Part shown: positions 55,612 through 64,000 of the stretch, one piece after another
Position numbering within the stretch: position 1 is the first letter of the stretch
Layout: the number at the start of each line of letters is the position of its first letter
Assembly (NCBI RefSeq): GCF_900103215.1
Contig: NZ_FNGV01000017.1
Location: 48,184 to 112,183 of the forward strand
Reading direction: 5' to 3'
DNA length: 64,000 nucleotides
Origin: Kriegella aquimaris
GTDB lineage: Bacteria; Bacteroidota; Bacteroidia; Flavobacteriales; Flavobacteriaceae
The notes under the pieces: model-generated
What the model was told of the DNA's origin: nothing
Seen by the model: the letters and a program-made list of their open reading frames with translations, nothing else
The model's database searches: none
Program-made: the position numbers and the translations under genes

Positions 55612-58600
55612 ATGGCTAGAATAAAGGATAATACCCCAGCAAAAAGATTTGATAAGATTTCCATTGGATTATCTTCCCCGGAAGCAATTTTGGCGGAATC
55701 AAGGGGAGAAGTTTTAAAGCCCGAAACCATTAATTACAGAACCCACAAACCTGAGCGTGATGGGCTGTTCTGTGAGCGTATTTTTGGACCTGTTAAAGAT
55801 TATGAGTGTGCTTGTGGAAAATACAAGCGAATTCGGTACCGTGGCATTGTCTGCGACCGATGTGGTGTTGAAGTAACCGAAAAGAAAGTACGTAGAGATA
55901 GGGTAGGGCATATCAACTTGGTCGTTCCTGTAGCACATATTTGGTATTTCCGTTCCTTGCCGAACAAAATAGGATACCTCTTAGGTTTGCCATCCAAGAA
56001 ATTGGATATGATTATATACTACGAACGTTACGTGGTAATACAGGCAGGTGTTGCGAAGGGTCCAGAGGGTGAAGAGGTTCAGAAGATGGATTTCTTGACA
56101 GAGGAAGAATACTTGAATATTTTGGAGTCGATTCCTCAGGAAAATCAATACTTGGAAGATTCCGATCCCAACAAGTTTATTGCTAAAATGGGTGCCGAAT
56201 GTCTGATTGACCTTTTGGCACGTATCGACCTTAAAGAACTCTCTTACGAATTGAGGCATAAGGCCAATACGGAAACTTCAAAACAGAGAAAAACGGAAGC
56301 TCTTAAGCGTCTTCAAGTTGTTGAGGCTTTAAGGGAATCGCAAGATAATCGCGATAACAGACCCGAATGGATGATTATGAAAGTTGTGCCGGTAATTCCG
56401 CCAGAACTACGTCCATTGGTGCCTTTGGATGGTGGTCGTTTTGCTACTTCTGACCTTAATGATTTGTACCGAAGGGTAATTATTAGAAATAACCGTTTAA
56501 AACGATTGGTTGAAATAAAAGCGCCCGAAGTAATTCTTAGAAATGAGAAACGTATGCTTCAGGAAGCGGTAGATTCATTGTTTGATAATACACGAAAATC
56601 ATCTGCCGTTAAAACGGAATCTAACAGACCATTAAAATCTCTTTCAGATTCTTTGAAAGGTAAACAAGGTCGTTTCCGTCAAAACCTTTTAGGTAAACGT
56701 GTTGATTATTCCGCACGTTCGGTTATCGTTGTTGGACCCGAGATGAGATTGTTCGAATGTGGTCTTCCTAAAGATATGGCGGCCGAACTATACAAGCCTT
56801 TTGTCATCCGTAAATTGATTGAAAGAGGTATTGTCAAGACAGTTAAGTCGGCCAAAAAGATTATAGATAAAAAAGAGCCTGTTGTTTGGGATATTCTTGA
56901 GAATGTATTAAAAGGACACCCTGTAATGTTGAACAGGGCCCCTACATTGCACAGATTGGGTATCCAAGCTTTTCAGCCAAAACTTATTGAAGGGAAAGCC
57001 ATTCGGTTACACCCCTTGGTATGTACTGCATTTAATGCGGATTTTGATGGTGACCAGATGGCAGTTCATTTACCATTGGGACCAGAGGCTATTCTTGAAT
57101 GCCAATTATTAATGTTGGCTTCCCATAACATTTTGAACCCGGCGAACGGTTCACCTATTACGGTACCATCGCAGGATATGGTCTTGGGACTGTATTATAT
57201 GACGAAGGAAAGAAAATCTACTCCTGAAGTACCTATTAAAGGTGAAGGTTTGACTTTCTATTCTTACGAAGAGGTTGAAATTGCCTTTAATGAAGGTATG
57301 GTCAACTTGAACGCTGGTATCAAGGTAAGAGCAAAAGATTTCAATGAAGAAGGAGAACTGGTCAATCAAATCATACCTACTACAGTTGGTAGAGTATTAT
57401 TTAATATGGAGGTTCCCGAAGCTGCAGGATATATTAATGATGTCTTGAACAAAAAATCTTTGCGAGATATTATTGGTGGAATTTTGGCCGTTACCGATGT
57501 GCCAACAACCGCTGATTTCTTGGACAAGATAAAAACGATGGGATATGAATTTGCCTTTAAGGGTGGTCTATCCTTTAGTTTGGGTGATATTATTATTCCG
57601 CAGGAAAAGCATGAGATGATTGCCGAGGCCAATGGTCAGGTTGATGGTATTATGGCCAACTATAATATGGGTCTTATTACGAACAACGAACGTTACAATC
57701 AGGTCATTGATGTATGGACGTCTACAAATGCCCAGTTGACCGAACTGGCCATGAAACGTATTCGTGAGGATCAACAAGGGTTCAACTCGGTGTATATGAT
57801 GTTGGATTCTGGGGCTAGGGGATCTAAAGAACAGATTCGTCAGCTTACCGGTATGCGTGGTTTGATGGCGAAGCCTAAAAAATCGACCGCTGGTGGTGGT
57901 GAAATTATTGAAAACCCAATTCTTTCGAACTTTAAGGAAGGTTTATCGATTTTGGAATACTTTATTTCTACTCACGGTGCACGTAAAGGACTTGCAGATA
58001 CCGCTTTGAAAACTGCGGATGCTGGTTACCTTACACGACGTTTGGTCGATGTTTCCCAAGACGTTATTATTAATATCGAAGATTGTGAAACTCTTAGGGG
58101 TATCGAAGTTCAACCTTTGAAGAAAAACGAAGAGGTTGTAGAAACCTTGGGCGAGCGAATTCTTGGTAGGGTTTCGTTACATGATGTATACAATCCTTTG
58201 ACCGAAGAACTTTTGTTGACCGCAGGGCAACAGATTATGGAATCGGATATCAAGAAAATCGAGAATTCTCCTGTCGAAAAGGTTGAAGTACGTTCTGCAT
58301 TGACTTGTGAAGCACCAAAGGGTATTTGCGCTAAATGTTACGGTAGAAACCTATCTACAAATAAAATGGTTCAGCGAGGTGAGGCTGTAGGTGTTGTTGC
58401 TGCTCAATCTATTGGGGAGCCCGGTACACAGTTGACATTGCGTACGTTCCACGTGGGAGGTATTGCCGGAAACATCTCTGAAGATAACAAACTCGAGGCT
58501 AAGTTCAATGGTGTAGCCGAGATTGAAGACTTGAGAACTGTAAATGGTAAAGATAGCGAAGGTAATGATGCTGAGATTGTAATTTCCAGAACCTCTGAAA

Positions 58601-59910
58601 TTAAGATTGTCGATGGCAAAACAGGTATAACGCTGAGTAATAATAACATTCCATACGGATCTAAATTGTCGGTTAAAAACGGCGATAAGATTGCTAAAGG
58701 CGATATTATTTGTTCATGGGATCCATATAACGGTGTTATCGTTTCGGAATTTCCTGGAAAAATTGCCTATGAGAATATTGAGCAAGGTATAACCTATCAG
58801 GTAGAGATTGATGAGCAAACTGGTTTCCAAGAGAAAGTAATCTCAGAATCTAGGAACAAGAAATTAATTCCTACTTTATTGATTAAGAACAGTAAGAATG
58901 ATGTCTTGCGTTCTTATAACCTTCCTGTAGGTTCTCACATTATGGTCGATGACGGTGAGAAAATCGAAGAAGGTAAGATTTTGGTTAAGATACCGCGTAA
59001 GTCTGCCAAGGCGGGTGATATTACCGGTGGTCTTCCAAGAGTTACCGAATTATTCGAGGCAAGAAATCCGTCTAACCCAGCAGTAGTTTCTGAGATTGAT
59101 GGTGTTGTTTCTTTTGGGAAGATAAAAAGAGGTAATCGCGAGATTATTATCGAATCGAAATTAGGTGAGATCAAGAAATATCTTGTAAAACTCTCTAACC
59201 AAATACTTGTTCAAGAGAATGATTATGTTCGTGCCGGTATGCCGTTGTCCGATGGTTCAATAACTCCTGAAGATATTTTGGCTATCAAAGGTCCGTCTGC
59301 AGTTCAGCAATATTTGGTAAACGAAGTGCAAGAAGTATATCGCCTTCAGGGTGTTAAGATTAATGACAAACATTTTGAGGTAGTTGTTAGGCAGATGATG
59401 CGTAAAGTACGTATTCAAGATCCAGGCGACACTATTTTCCTAGAGAACCAATTGGTACATAAAGATGACTTCATTTCAGAAAATGATGGAATCTACGGTA
59501 AGAAAGTGGTTGTTGAAAAAGGAGATTCTGAAAACCTTAAAGCAGGTCAGATAATTACGGCGCGAGAGCTTCGAGATGAAAACTCTATTTTGAAGCGTTC
59601 CGATAAGGCATTGGTAGAGGCTAAAGATGCAATTGCAGCTACAGCAACTCCGATACTTCAAGGAATAACGCGAGCGTCGTTGCAGACCAAATCATTTATT
59701 TCTGCAGCTTCTTTCCAAGAAACTACCAAAGTGTTGAACGAGGCCGCCGTAAGCGGAAAAATAGATACATTGGAAGGCTTGAAGGAGAACGTTATCGTCG
59801 GGCACAAAATACCCGCTGGTACCGGAATGCGAGATTACGAGAATATCATTGTAGGCTCGAAAGAGGAATATGATGAAATAATGGCCCGCAAGGAAGCCTT
59901 GAAATTTTAA
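55612..59910 (+). CDS. rpoC: RNA polymerase beta' subunit
   Basis: RpoC (1432 residues). The catalytic [12 protein letters not shown] triad, the first Zn site ([23 protein letters not shown]), the second Zn site [13 protein letters not shown] and the trigger helix are visible. 39 bp after rpoB. Confidence 0.98.
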   Translation: MARIKDNTPAKRFDKISIGLSSPEAILAESRGEVLKPETINYRTHKPERDGLFCERIFGPVKDYECACGKYKRIRYRGIVCDRCGVEVTEKKVRRDRVGHINLVVPVAHIWYFRSLPNKIGYLLGLPSKKLDMIIYYERYVVIQAGVAKGPEGEEVQKMDFLTEEEYLNILESIPQENQYLEDSDPNKFIAKMGAECLIDLLARIDLKELSYELRHKANTETSKQRKTEALKRLQVVEALRESQDNRDNRPEWMIMKVVPVIPPELRPLVPLDGGRFATSDLNDLYRRVIIRNNRLKRLVEIKAPEVILRNEKRMLQEAVDSLFDNTRKSSAVKTESNRPLKSLSDSLKGKQGRFRQNLLGKRVDYSARSVIVVGPEMRLFECGLPKDMAAELYKPFVIRKLIERGIVKTVKSAKKIIDKKEPVVWDILENVLKGHPVMLNRAPTLHRLGIQAFQPKLIEGKAIRLHPLVCTAFNADFDGDQMAVHLPLGPEAILECQLLMLASHNILNPANGSPITVPSQDMVLGLYYMTKERKSTPEVPIKGEGLTFYSYEEVEIAFNEGMVNLNAGIKVRAKDFNEEGELVNQIIPTTVGRVLFNMEVPEAAGYINDVLNKKSLRDIIGGILAVTDVPTTADFLDKIKTMGYEFAFKGGLSFSLGDIIIPQEKHEMIAEANGQVDGIMANYNMGLITNNERYNQVIDVWTSTNAQLTELAMKRIREDQQGFNSVYMMLDSGARGSKEQIRQLTGMRGLMAKPKKSTAGGGEIIENPILSNFKEGLSILEYFISTHGARKGLADTALKTADAGYLTRRLVDVSQDVIINIEDCETLRGIEVQPLKKNEEVVETLGERILGRVSLHDVYNPLTEELLLTAGQQIMESDIKKIENSPVEKVEVRSALTCEAPKGICAKCYGRNLSTNKMVQRGEAVGVVAAQSIGEPGTQLTLRTFHVGGIAGNISEDNKLEAKFNGVAEIEDLRTVNGKDSEGNDAEIVISRTSEIKIVDGKTGITLSNNNIPYGSKLSVKNGDKIAKGDIICSWDPYNGVIVSEFPGKIAYENIEQGITYQVEIDEQTGFQEKVISESRNKKLIPTLLIKNSKNDVLRSYNLPVGSHIMVDDGEKIEEGKILVKIPRKSAKAGDITGGLPRVTELFEARNPSNPAVVSEIDGVVSFGKIKRGNREIIIESKLGEIKKYLVKLSNQILVQENDYVRAGMPLSDGSITPEDILAIKGPSAVQQYLVNEVQEVYRLQGVKINDKHFEVVVRQMMRKVRIQDPGDTIFLENQLVHKDDFISENDGIYGKKVVVEKGDSENLKAGQIITARELRDENSILKRSDKALVEAKDAIAATATPILQGITRASLQTKSFISAASFQETTKVLNEAAVSGKIDTLEGLKENVIVGHKIPAGTGMRDYENIIVGSKEEYDEIMARKEALKF

Positions 59911-59916
59911 AACCAA

Positions 59917-59955
59917 AACCCTCGACTCATAAAAGTGTCGGGGGTTATTTTTTTT
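59917..59955 (+). terminator. terminator between rpoC and DUF3467 gene
   Basis: A 10-bp stem (59917-59926 with 59937-59946, one T-G pair) and a T run (59948-59955). It ends just 3 nt before the ATG of the next gene. Confidence 0.75.
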
Positions 59956-59958
59956 AAT

Positions 59959-60270
59959 ATGAGCGATCACAAACAAGAACAAAAGCAAATCAACATCGAA
60001 TTGGATGAGAAAACAGCTGAAGGAATATATTCCAACTTGGCTATAATCAACCACTCGGTTTCAGAATTTGTTGTCGATTTTATCAGTATGATGCCAGGGG
60101 CGCCAAAAGCCAAGGTGAAGAGCAGAATCGTGCTTACGCCGCAGCATGCCAAGAAATTTCTCAAGGCACTAAACGATAATGTTAATCGTTTTGAAAAGGC
60201 ACATGGGGTAATCAAAGATTATGAACAAACGCCCATACCTATTAATTTCGGACCTACTGGCGAAGCTTGA
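59959..60270 (+). CDS. DUF3467 family protein
   Basis: A 103-residue protein of the DUF3467 family, with YSNLAIINHSVSEFVVDFISMMPGAPKAKVKSRI and the end PINFGPTGEA. It is cytoplasmic; function unknown. The ATG at 59959 was chosen over a GTG at 59935, which lies in the terminator stem. Often found near rpoC in this group. Confidence 0.85.
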   Translation: MSDHKQEQKQINIELDEKTAEGIYSNLAIINHSVSEFVVDFISMMPGAPKAKVKSRIVLTPQHAKKFLKALNDNVNRFEKAHGVIKDYEQTPIPINFGPTGEA

Positions 60271-60318
60271 AAAACACCAAGCGCCTAGTAAAGTAGTAAC
60301 AGTAGCCCGATAAAAGCT

Positions 60319-60362
60319 AAAAAGACCTGTCAGGTTCTATAAAACCTGACAGGTCTTTTTTT
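60319..60362. terminator. bidirectional terminator between DUF3467 gene and prfC
   Basis: An 18-bp perfect stem (60319-60336 with 60343-60360) whose arms begin with AAAAA and end with TTTTTTTT. It serves both convergent genes. Confidence 0.92.
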
Positions 60363-61951
60363 TAGTCAAATTCAGAAACGAAATGCAATTTTACAGAAGG
60401 GTATTTCTGTTGTGTCATTTGTAAAGAAAACTGGGAATCTGCTAAAAATACCAATTGTCCCCTTTTATCTTTAGCCAAAAACTTTTGCTTTACTCTTTTG
60501 AATTCTTTGAATTCCTCATTTTTAGGGTCTTCAGGTTCTACCCAACAGGCTTTGTGTACCGGAAAGTTTTCATAAGTACATTTGGCACCGTATTCATGTT
60601 CTAGACGGTATTGGATAACTTCGAATTGTAGTGCTCCTACAGTACCGATCACCTTTCTTCCGTTGATTTCCAGAGTGAACAATTGAGCCACACCTTCGTC
60701 CATCAATTGATCAATTCCCTTAAAGAGTTGCTTAGACTTCATGGGGTCTGCATTGTTGATATATCTGAAGTGTTCGGGCGAAAAACTTGGAATACCTTTA
60801 TAATGTAATATTTCTCCTTCAGTTAGCGTGTCACCTATTTTAAAATTGCCTGTATCGTGTAAGCCTACAATATCCCCGGGATACGAAATGTCTACAATTT
60901 CCTTTTTCTCGGCAAAAAACGCATTAGGACTCGAAAACTTCAGTTTTTTGTTTTGCCGAACATGTAAATAGGGTTTGTTACGTTCAAAAGTACCCGATAC
61001 AATTTTGACGAATGCCAGTCGATCACGGTGCTTAGGGTCCATATTCGCATGTATTTTAAAAACAAAACCGGTCATTTCTTCTTCATCGGCCACCACTAAT
61101 CGTTCTTCCGATTTTTTAGGTCTGGGAGCAGGGGCAATTTCTATAAAGCAATCCAATAGTTCCCTAACCCCAAAATTGTTAAGGGCCGATCCGAAAAATA
61201 CGGGTTGTTGGGTTCCCTTTAAATAACTTTCTTTATCAAACGCAGGGTATACGCCCTGCACCAGTTCTAAATTTTCCCGTAATTCTTCCGCAGCCTTGTT
61301 ACCTATTATATTTTCTAGTTCGGCATTGTTCAGGTCATCGAAGGCAATGGTATCCTCTATATTTTTTTTATTGTCTCCACTGAATAGGTTGATATTTTTT
61401 TCGTAAATATTATATATGCCTTTAAAGTCATAACCCATTCCTATGGGGAAACTCAAGGGTGTTACTGCGAGCCCCAGCTTCTGTTCAACTTCATCCAAAA
61501 GGTCAAAAGCATCCTTACCTTCCCGGTCGAGTTTGTTTATGAAAACAATAATGGGAATATTTCGCATTCTACAGACTTGTACAAGTTTCTCGGTTTGCTC
61601 TTCTACACCCTTGGCGACATCAATTACGACAATAACGCTATCCACTGCGGTGAGTGTTCTAAAAGTATCCTCAGCAAAGTCTTTGTGACCCGGGGTATCT
61701 AGAATATTTATTTTTTTATCCTTATATAAAAAGGCCAAAACTGATGTGGCAACAGAAATACCGCGTTGTCGCTCTATTTCCATAAAATCACTGGTGGCTG
61801 TTTTTTTTATTTTATTATTCTTGACGGCACCCGCCTCTTGTATCGCTCCTCCGAACAAAAGTAATTTCTCGGTAAGTGTCGTTTTTCCCGCATCGGGGTG
61901 GGAGATTATACCGAAAGTCCGGCGTCTTTGAATTTGGTCTTTGAAACTCAT
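60362..61951 (-). CDS. prfC: peptide chain release factor 3
   Basis: RF3 (529 residues), a GTPase that removes RF1/RF2 from the ribosome. G1 is [10 protein letters not shown]3 [12 protein letters not shown] and G4 NKLDREGKD, and the C-terminal domain is of usual length. The family-specific [15 protein letters not shown] is present. It is convergent with the DUF3467 gene. Confidence 0.96.
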   Translation of the reverse strand: MSFKDQIQRRRTFGIISHPDAGKTTLTEKLLLFGGAIQEAGAVKNNKIKKTATSDFMEIERQRGISVATSVLAFLYKDKKINILDTPGHKDFAEDTFRTLTAVDSVIVVIDVAKGVEEQTEKLVQVCRMRNIPIIVFINKLDREGKDAFDLLDEVEQKLGLAVTPLSFPIGMGYDFKGIYNIYEKNINLFSGDNKKNIEDTIAFDDLNNAELENIIGNKAAEELRENLELVQGVYPAFDKESYLKGTQQPVFFGSALNNFGVRELLDCFIEIAPAPRPKKSEERLVVADEEEMTGFVFKIHANMDPKHRDRLAFVKIVSGTFERNKPYLHVRQNKKLKFSSPNAFFAEKKEIVDISYPGDIVGLHDTGNFKIGDTLTEGEILHYKGIPSFSPEHFRYINNADPMKSKQLFKGIDQLMDEGVAQLFTLEINGRKVIGTVGALQFEVIQYRLEHEYGAKCTYENFPVHKACWVEPEDPKNEEFKEFKRVKQKFLAKDKRGQLVFLADSQFSLQMTQQKYPSVKLHFVSEFD

Positions 61952-62347
61952 GAAGAAATTTTGGGCAAAAGTAATCTAAAATATGTGGATTACCGTCATA
62001 TTTGGCCATTCGAAGCACAACGAACAAGCTTGATTTTTTCTTACATATCAATTTATGAAAGGTGACATTCGAAGAGTTCATTTTCGATTAAATACCGATT
62101 TACTCGATTTTTAGATAACGTTATAAACTTTTAGCAAGATTTGTGCGTATTTAGATGGTGTGCAATGTAAAATTCCCACGCTTTAACGAATAATAAGGTG
62201 TTTGGTGGATAATGAACAATTTCAGGTTTATTACAATTTGATGATTGAATTTTTAAATATATATTGCGCTTTGTATGTGATTGCTCCCAATCTTACTGAA
62301 TAAAATTCCTACAGCCATGGTGTGGTAAATTAAAATTACTATCGCTT
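61952..62347. other. 396-bp divergent intergenic region
   Basis: Lies between prfC (minus) and the repeat protein (plus). A minus-strand TACTTTTG (61966-61973) is a possible prfC -7 box without a clear -33. No gene or exact plus-strand promoter match was found. Confidence 0.4.
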
Positions 62348-64000
62348 ATGGAAATTATTACGTCTCAAATTTTACCAAAAAAAAGAGTTCTTTATTTCTC
62401 GTTTAGAGCCCTTTTATTTATTGCATTGGTTTTCTTAGTGATCCCTTGGACAAGGGCTAATAACGCTTTTTCGGAAAAGAATGTATTGGTCGATGATGAC
62501 GTTGAAGTTTTAGCCAATGTAGATATTGACGATGACGATGATGGCATATTAGATAAGGTCGAAGATTCGAACTTAGATGGAGATAATGACCATACTACAA
62601 ATCCAACGGATTCAGATGGTGATGGTATACCTAATTATCAAGATATAGATTCCGATAACGATGGTATTTTAGACAATTATGAAAGTCAGCGAACTAGTAG
62701 ATATGTTGCTCCTTCAGGTAATGATGCTAATAATAACGGTCTGGATGATGCTTATGAAGGTTCATTCGGCTTTGGCATAACCCCTATAAACTCTGACTAC
62801 GGTTCCATTCCTGATTATTTAGATATAGATTCTGATATCGATGGTATAAGAGATAATATTGAGGCCCAATCTTTTATTGGGTTTATTCCACCTTCAGGCA
62901 TTGATGATAATAATAATGGTTTAGATGATGCCTATGAAGGTTCCTATGGTTTTGGTATCAATCCCATAAATTCCGATAGTGATGCATATCCTGATTTTCG
63001 TGATTTTGATTCAGACGGTGATGGTATAAAGGATAAGGTAGAAGCACAGACCTCAGAAAGCTTTATTCCACCCAGCGGAGATAAGAATGATAACGATATT
63101 GATGATTCCTATGAAAATGGTCTGACTCCTATTGATACAGATGGGGATAAACTGCCTGATTACAGAGATATTGATACCGATAACGATGGTATTCTTGATA
63201 ATATAGAGAGTCAGCCTTTTGATGGATATGTAGCCCCTACAGGTAATGATCCCGATCGTGATGGTTTGGATAATATTTATGGAGATACCGGTATCGAACC
63301 AACAAATAGCGATAGCGATACAAAACCTGATTTTAGGGATATTGATTCTGATAACGACGGAATACCCGATAATGTGGAGGCTCAAACTACTGCGGGTTAC
63401 ATTCCGCCCGCCGAAGCAGATGATGATGGTGATGGATTGGACAACGCTTATGAGGGTGGCGGTAACGATGGATTGACTGTAGTCAATACGGATGGAACCG
63501 ATGAACCTGATTTTGTTGATGCAGATAGCGACAATGACCTTGTACCTGACAACAATGAAGGCAATGATTTCAATTTTGATGGATTACCCAATCAAGCCTA
63601 TACTGGAACGGATACCGATGGCGACGGACTTGATAATGGATATGAGGGTGGTGATGTTAACGACGGTTTCGATGTTAACGACGAGATTAACGTTCCGGCC
63701 ACGGATTTACCCGATACCGATGGTACAGAAGATGTGAACTATCGTGATTTGGACGATGACGGCGACGGTATCGATACCCCGAACGAGGATGCCGATAACG
63801 ATGGAGACCCGACCAATGATGATACCGACGGTGACGGTACTCCCGACTACTTAGACCCTACCGATACCGATGGTGACGGTGTGCCCGATGTTACCGATCT
63901 TGATGACGACAACGACGGCCTATTGGATAGTACCGAGGACCCGAACCTTGATGGTGACGACGATCCCTTGACCGATCCTTTGGACAGCGACAACGACGGA
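62348..64000 (+). CDS. large secreted protein with Asp-rich calcium-binding repeats, 3' end missing
   Basis: An open frame of 551 codons from ATG 62348 to the window edge without a stop. It has a basic start and one hydrophobic stretch (about 18-37), so it is exported. After that come Asp/Gly/Asn-rich thrombospondin type 3-like motifs (DSDNDGI-D, DTDGDG). The first five repeats are 55-60 residues each and hold a conserved PPSGxDxNNNGLDDAYEG core. Later parts are denser in Asp. Proteins like this are often type IX secreted adhesins or gliding-related surface proteins; the C-terminal sorting signal would be outside this window. Confidence 0.85.
   Translation, partial: MEIITSQILPKKRVLYFSFRALLFIALVFLVIPWTRANNAFSEKNVLVDDDVEVLANVDIDDDDDGILDKVEDSNLDGDNDHTTNPTDSDGDGIPNYQDIDSDNDGILDNYESQRTSRYVAPSGNDANNNGLDDAYEGSFGFGITPINSDYGSIPDYLDIDSDIDGIRDNIEAQSFIGFIPPSGIDDNNNGLDDAYEGSYGFGINPINSDSDAYPDFRDFDSDGDGIKDKVEAQTSESFIPPSGDKNDNDIDDSYENGLTPIDTDGDKLPDYRDIDTDNDGILDNIESQPFDGYVAPTGNDPDRDGLDNIYGDTGIEPTNSDSDTKPDFRDIDSDNDGIPDNVEAQTTAGYIPPAEADDDGDGLDNAYEGGGNDGLTVVNTDGTDEPDFVDADSDNDLVPDNNEGNDFNFDGLPNQAYTGTDTDGDGLDNGYEGGDVNDGFDVNDEINVPATDLPDTDGTEDVNYRDLDDDGDGIDTPNEDADNDGDPTNDDTDGDGTPDYLDPTDTDGDGVPDVTDLDDDNDGLLDSTEDPNLDGDDDPLTDPLDSDNDG
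62645..63520 (+). repeat. five tandem coding repeats of 165-180 bp
   Basis: Unit starts at 62645, 62825, 63005, 63170 and 63341, each beginning with a codon group for (I/F)D(S/T)D-DGI-DN. Unit lengths are 180, 180, 165, 171 and 180 bp. Units differ in DNA, so they are old duplications. Confidence 0.8.

Noticed and set aside
62645..63520. Regular repeats as a possible CRISPR array
   Set aside because: They are in frame, encode Asp-rich repeats of 55-60 residues and vary in length and sequence; no short identical repeats.

Overview
The window looks like part of a chromosome from a marine member of the Flavobacteriaceae (Bacteroidetes). Four things point there: promoters of the TTG-N19/20-TAnnTTTG type, a near absence of Shine-Dalgarno sequences, typical families of the group (DUF2851, DUF3467, PASTA-RluD pair, SprB-type repeat), and the gene order tRNA-Thr/Tyr/Gly/Thr-tuf-tRNA-Trp-secE-nusG-rplKAJL-rpoBC. 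The genus cannot be named from sequence reading alone.

Layout. 0-6 kb: a PAS histidine kinase overlapping its receiver protein, coaD-ddl, and the divergent PASTA protein-rluD pair. 6-18 kb: a GyrI-like binding protein, a large unassigned exported protein, yaaA, a small lipoprotein, a 42-residue ribosomal protein THX gene with a TTG start, pyruvate carboxylase, a uracil-DNA-glycosylase-like protein and PEP carboxylase. 18-22 kb: a 1304-residue lipoprotein combining a PmoA-like domain, a PVC-type dehydrogenase propeller, HEAT repeats and a cytochrome c domain. It is followed by a 47-residue gene with its own promoter and terminator.

22-36 kb: a complete tryptophan operon on the minus strand. 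It reads promoter-trpL-attenuator-trpE-G-D-C-F, then three catabolic lipoproteins (M19 dipeptidase, GH95 glycosidase, sulfatase), then trpB, a DUF3784-like membrane protein, trpA and a small membrane protein. The 18-residue leader peptide carries three consecutive Trp codons, and its 3' part can pair with the terminator stem. This is a textbook attenuation layout with an unusual cargo, because genes resembling sulfated-fucose glycan use sit inside an amino acid biosynthesis operon. Several trp intergenic gaps carry REP-like palindromic repeat remnants, and one such repeat appears to encode the N-terminus of TrpF.

36-46 kb: YceI protein, nitroreductase, MarR regulator, rhodanese, DUF2851, PspC-like protein, K+ channel, an amino-acid symporter with extra N-terminal domains, a ComEA-like protein, acyl-CoA dehydrogenase, rpsU, xerC and hpf. 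The rpsU gene has an 11-nt perfect Shine-Dalgarno sequence, which stands out in this genome. 46-60 kb: the tRNA/tuf/ribosomal protein/RNA polymerase block, starting with a promoter followed at once by a terminator-like hairpin. 60-64 kb: DUF3467 protein, prfC (minus strand) and the start of a long secreted protein with calcium-binding-type Asp-rich repeats that runs off the window.

No CRISPR array, rRNA, insertion sequence or prophage was seen. All similarity statements come from recognising motifs by eye; no database search was run.
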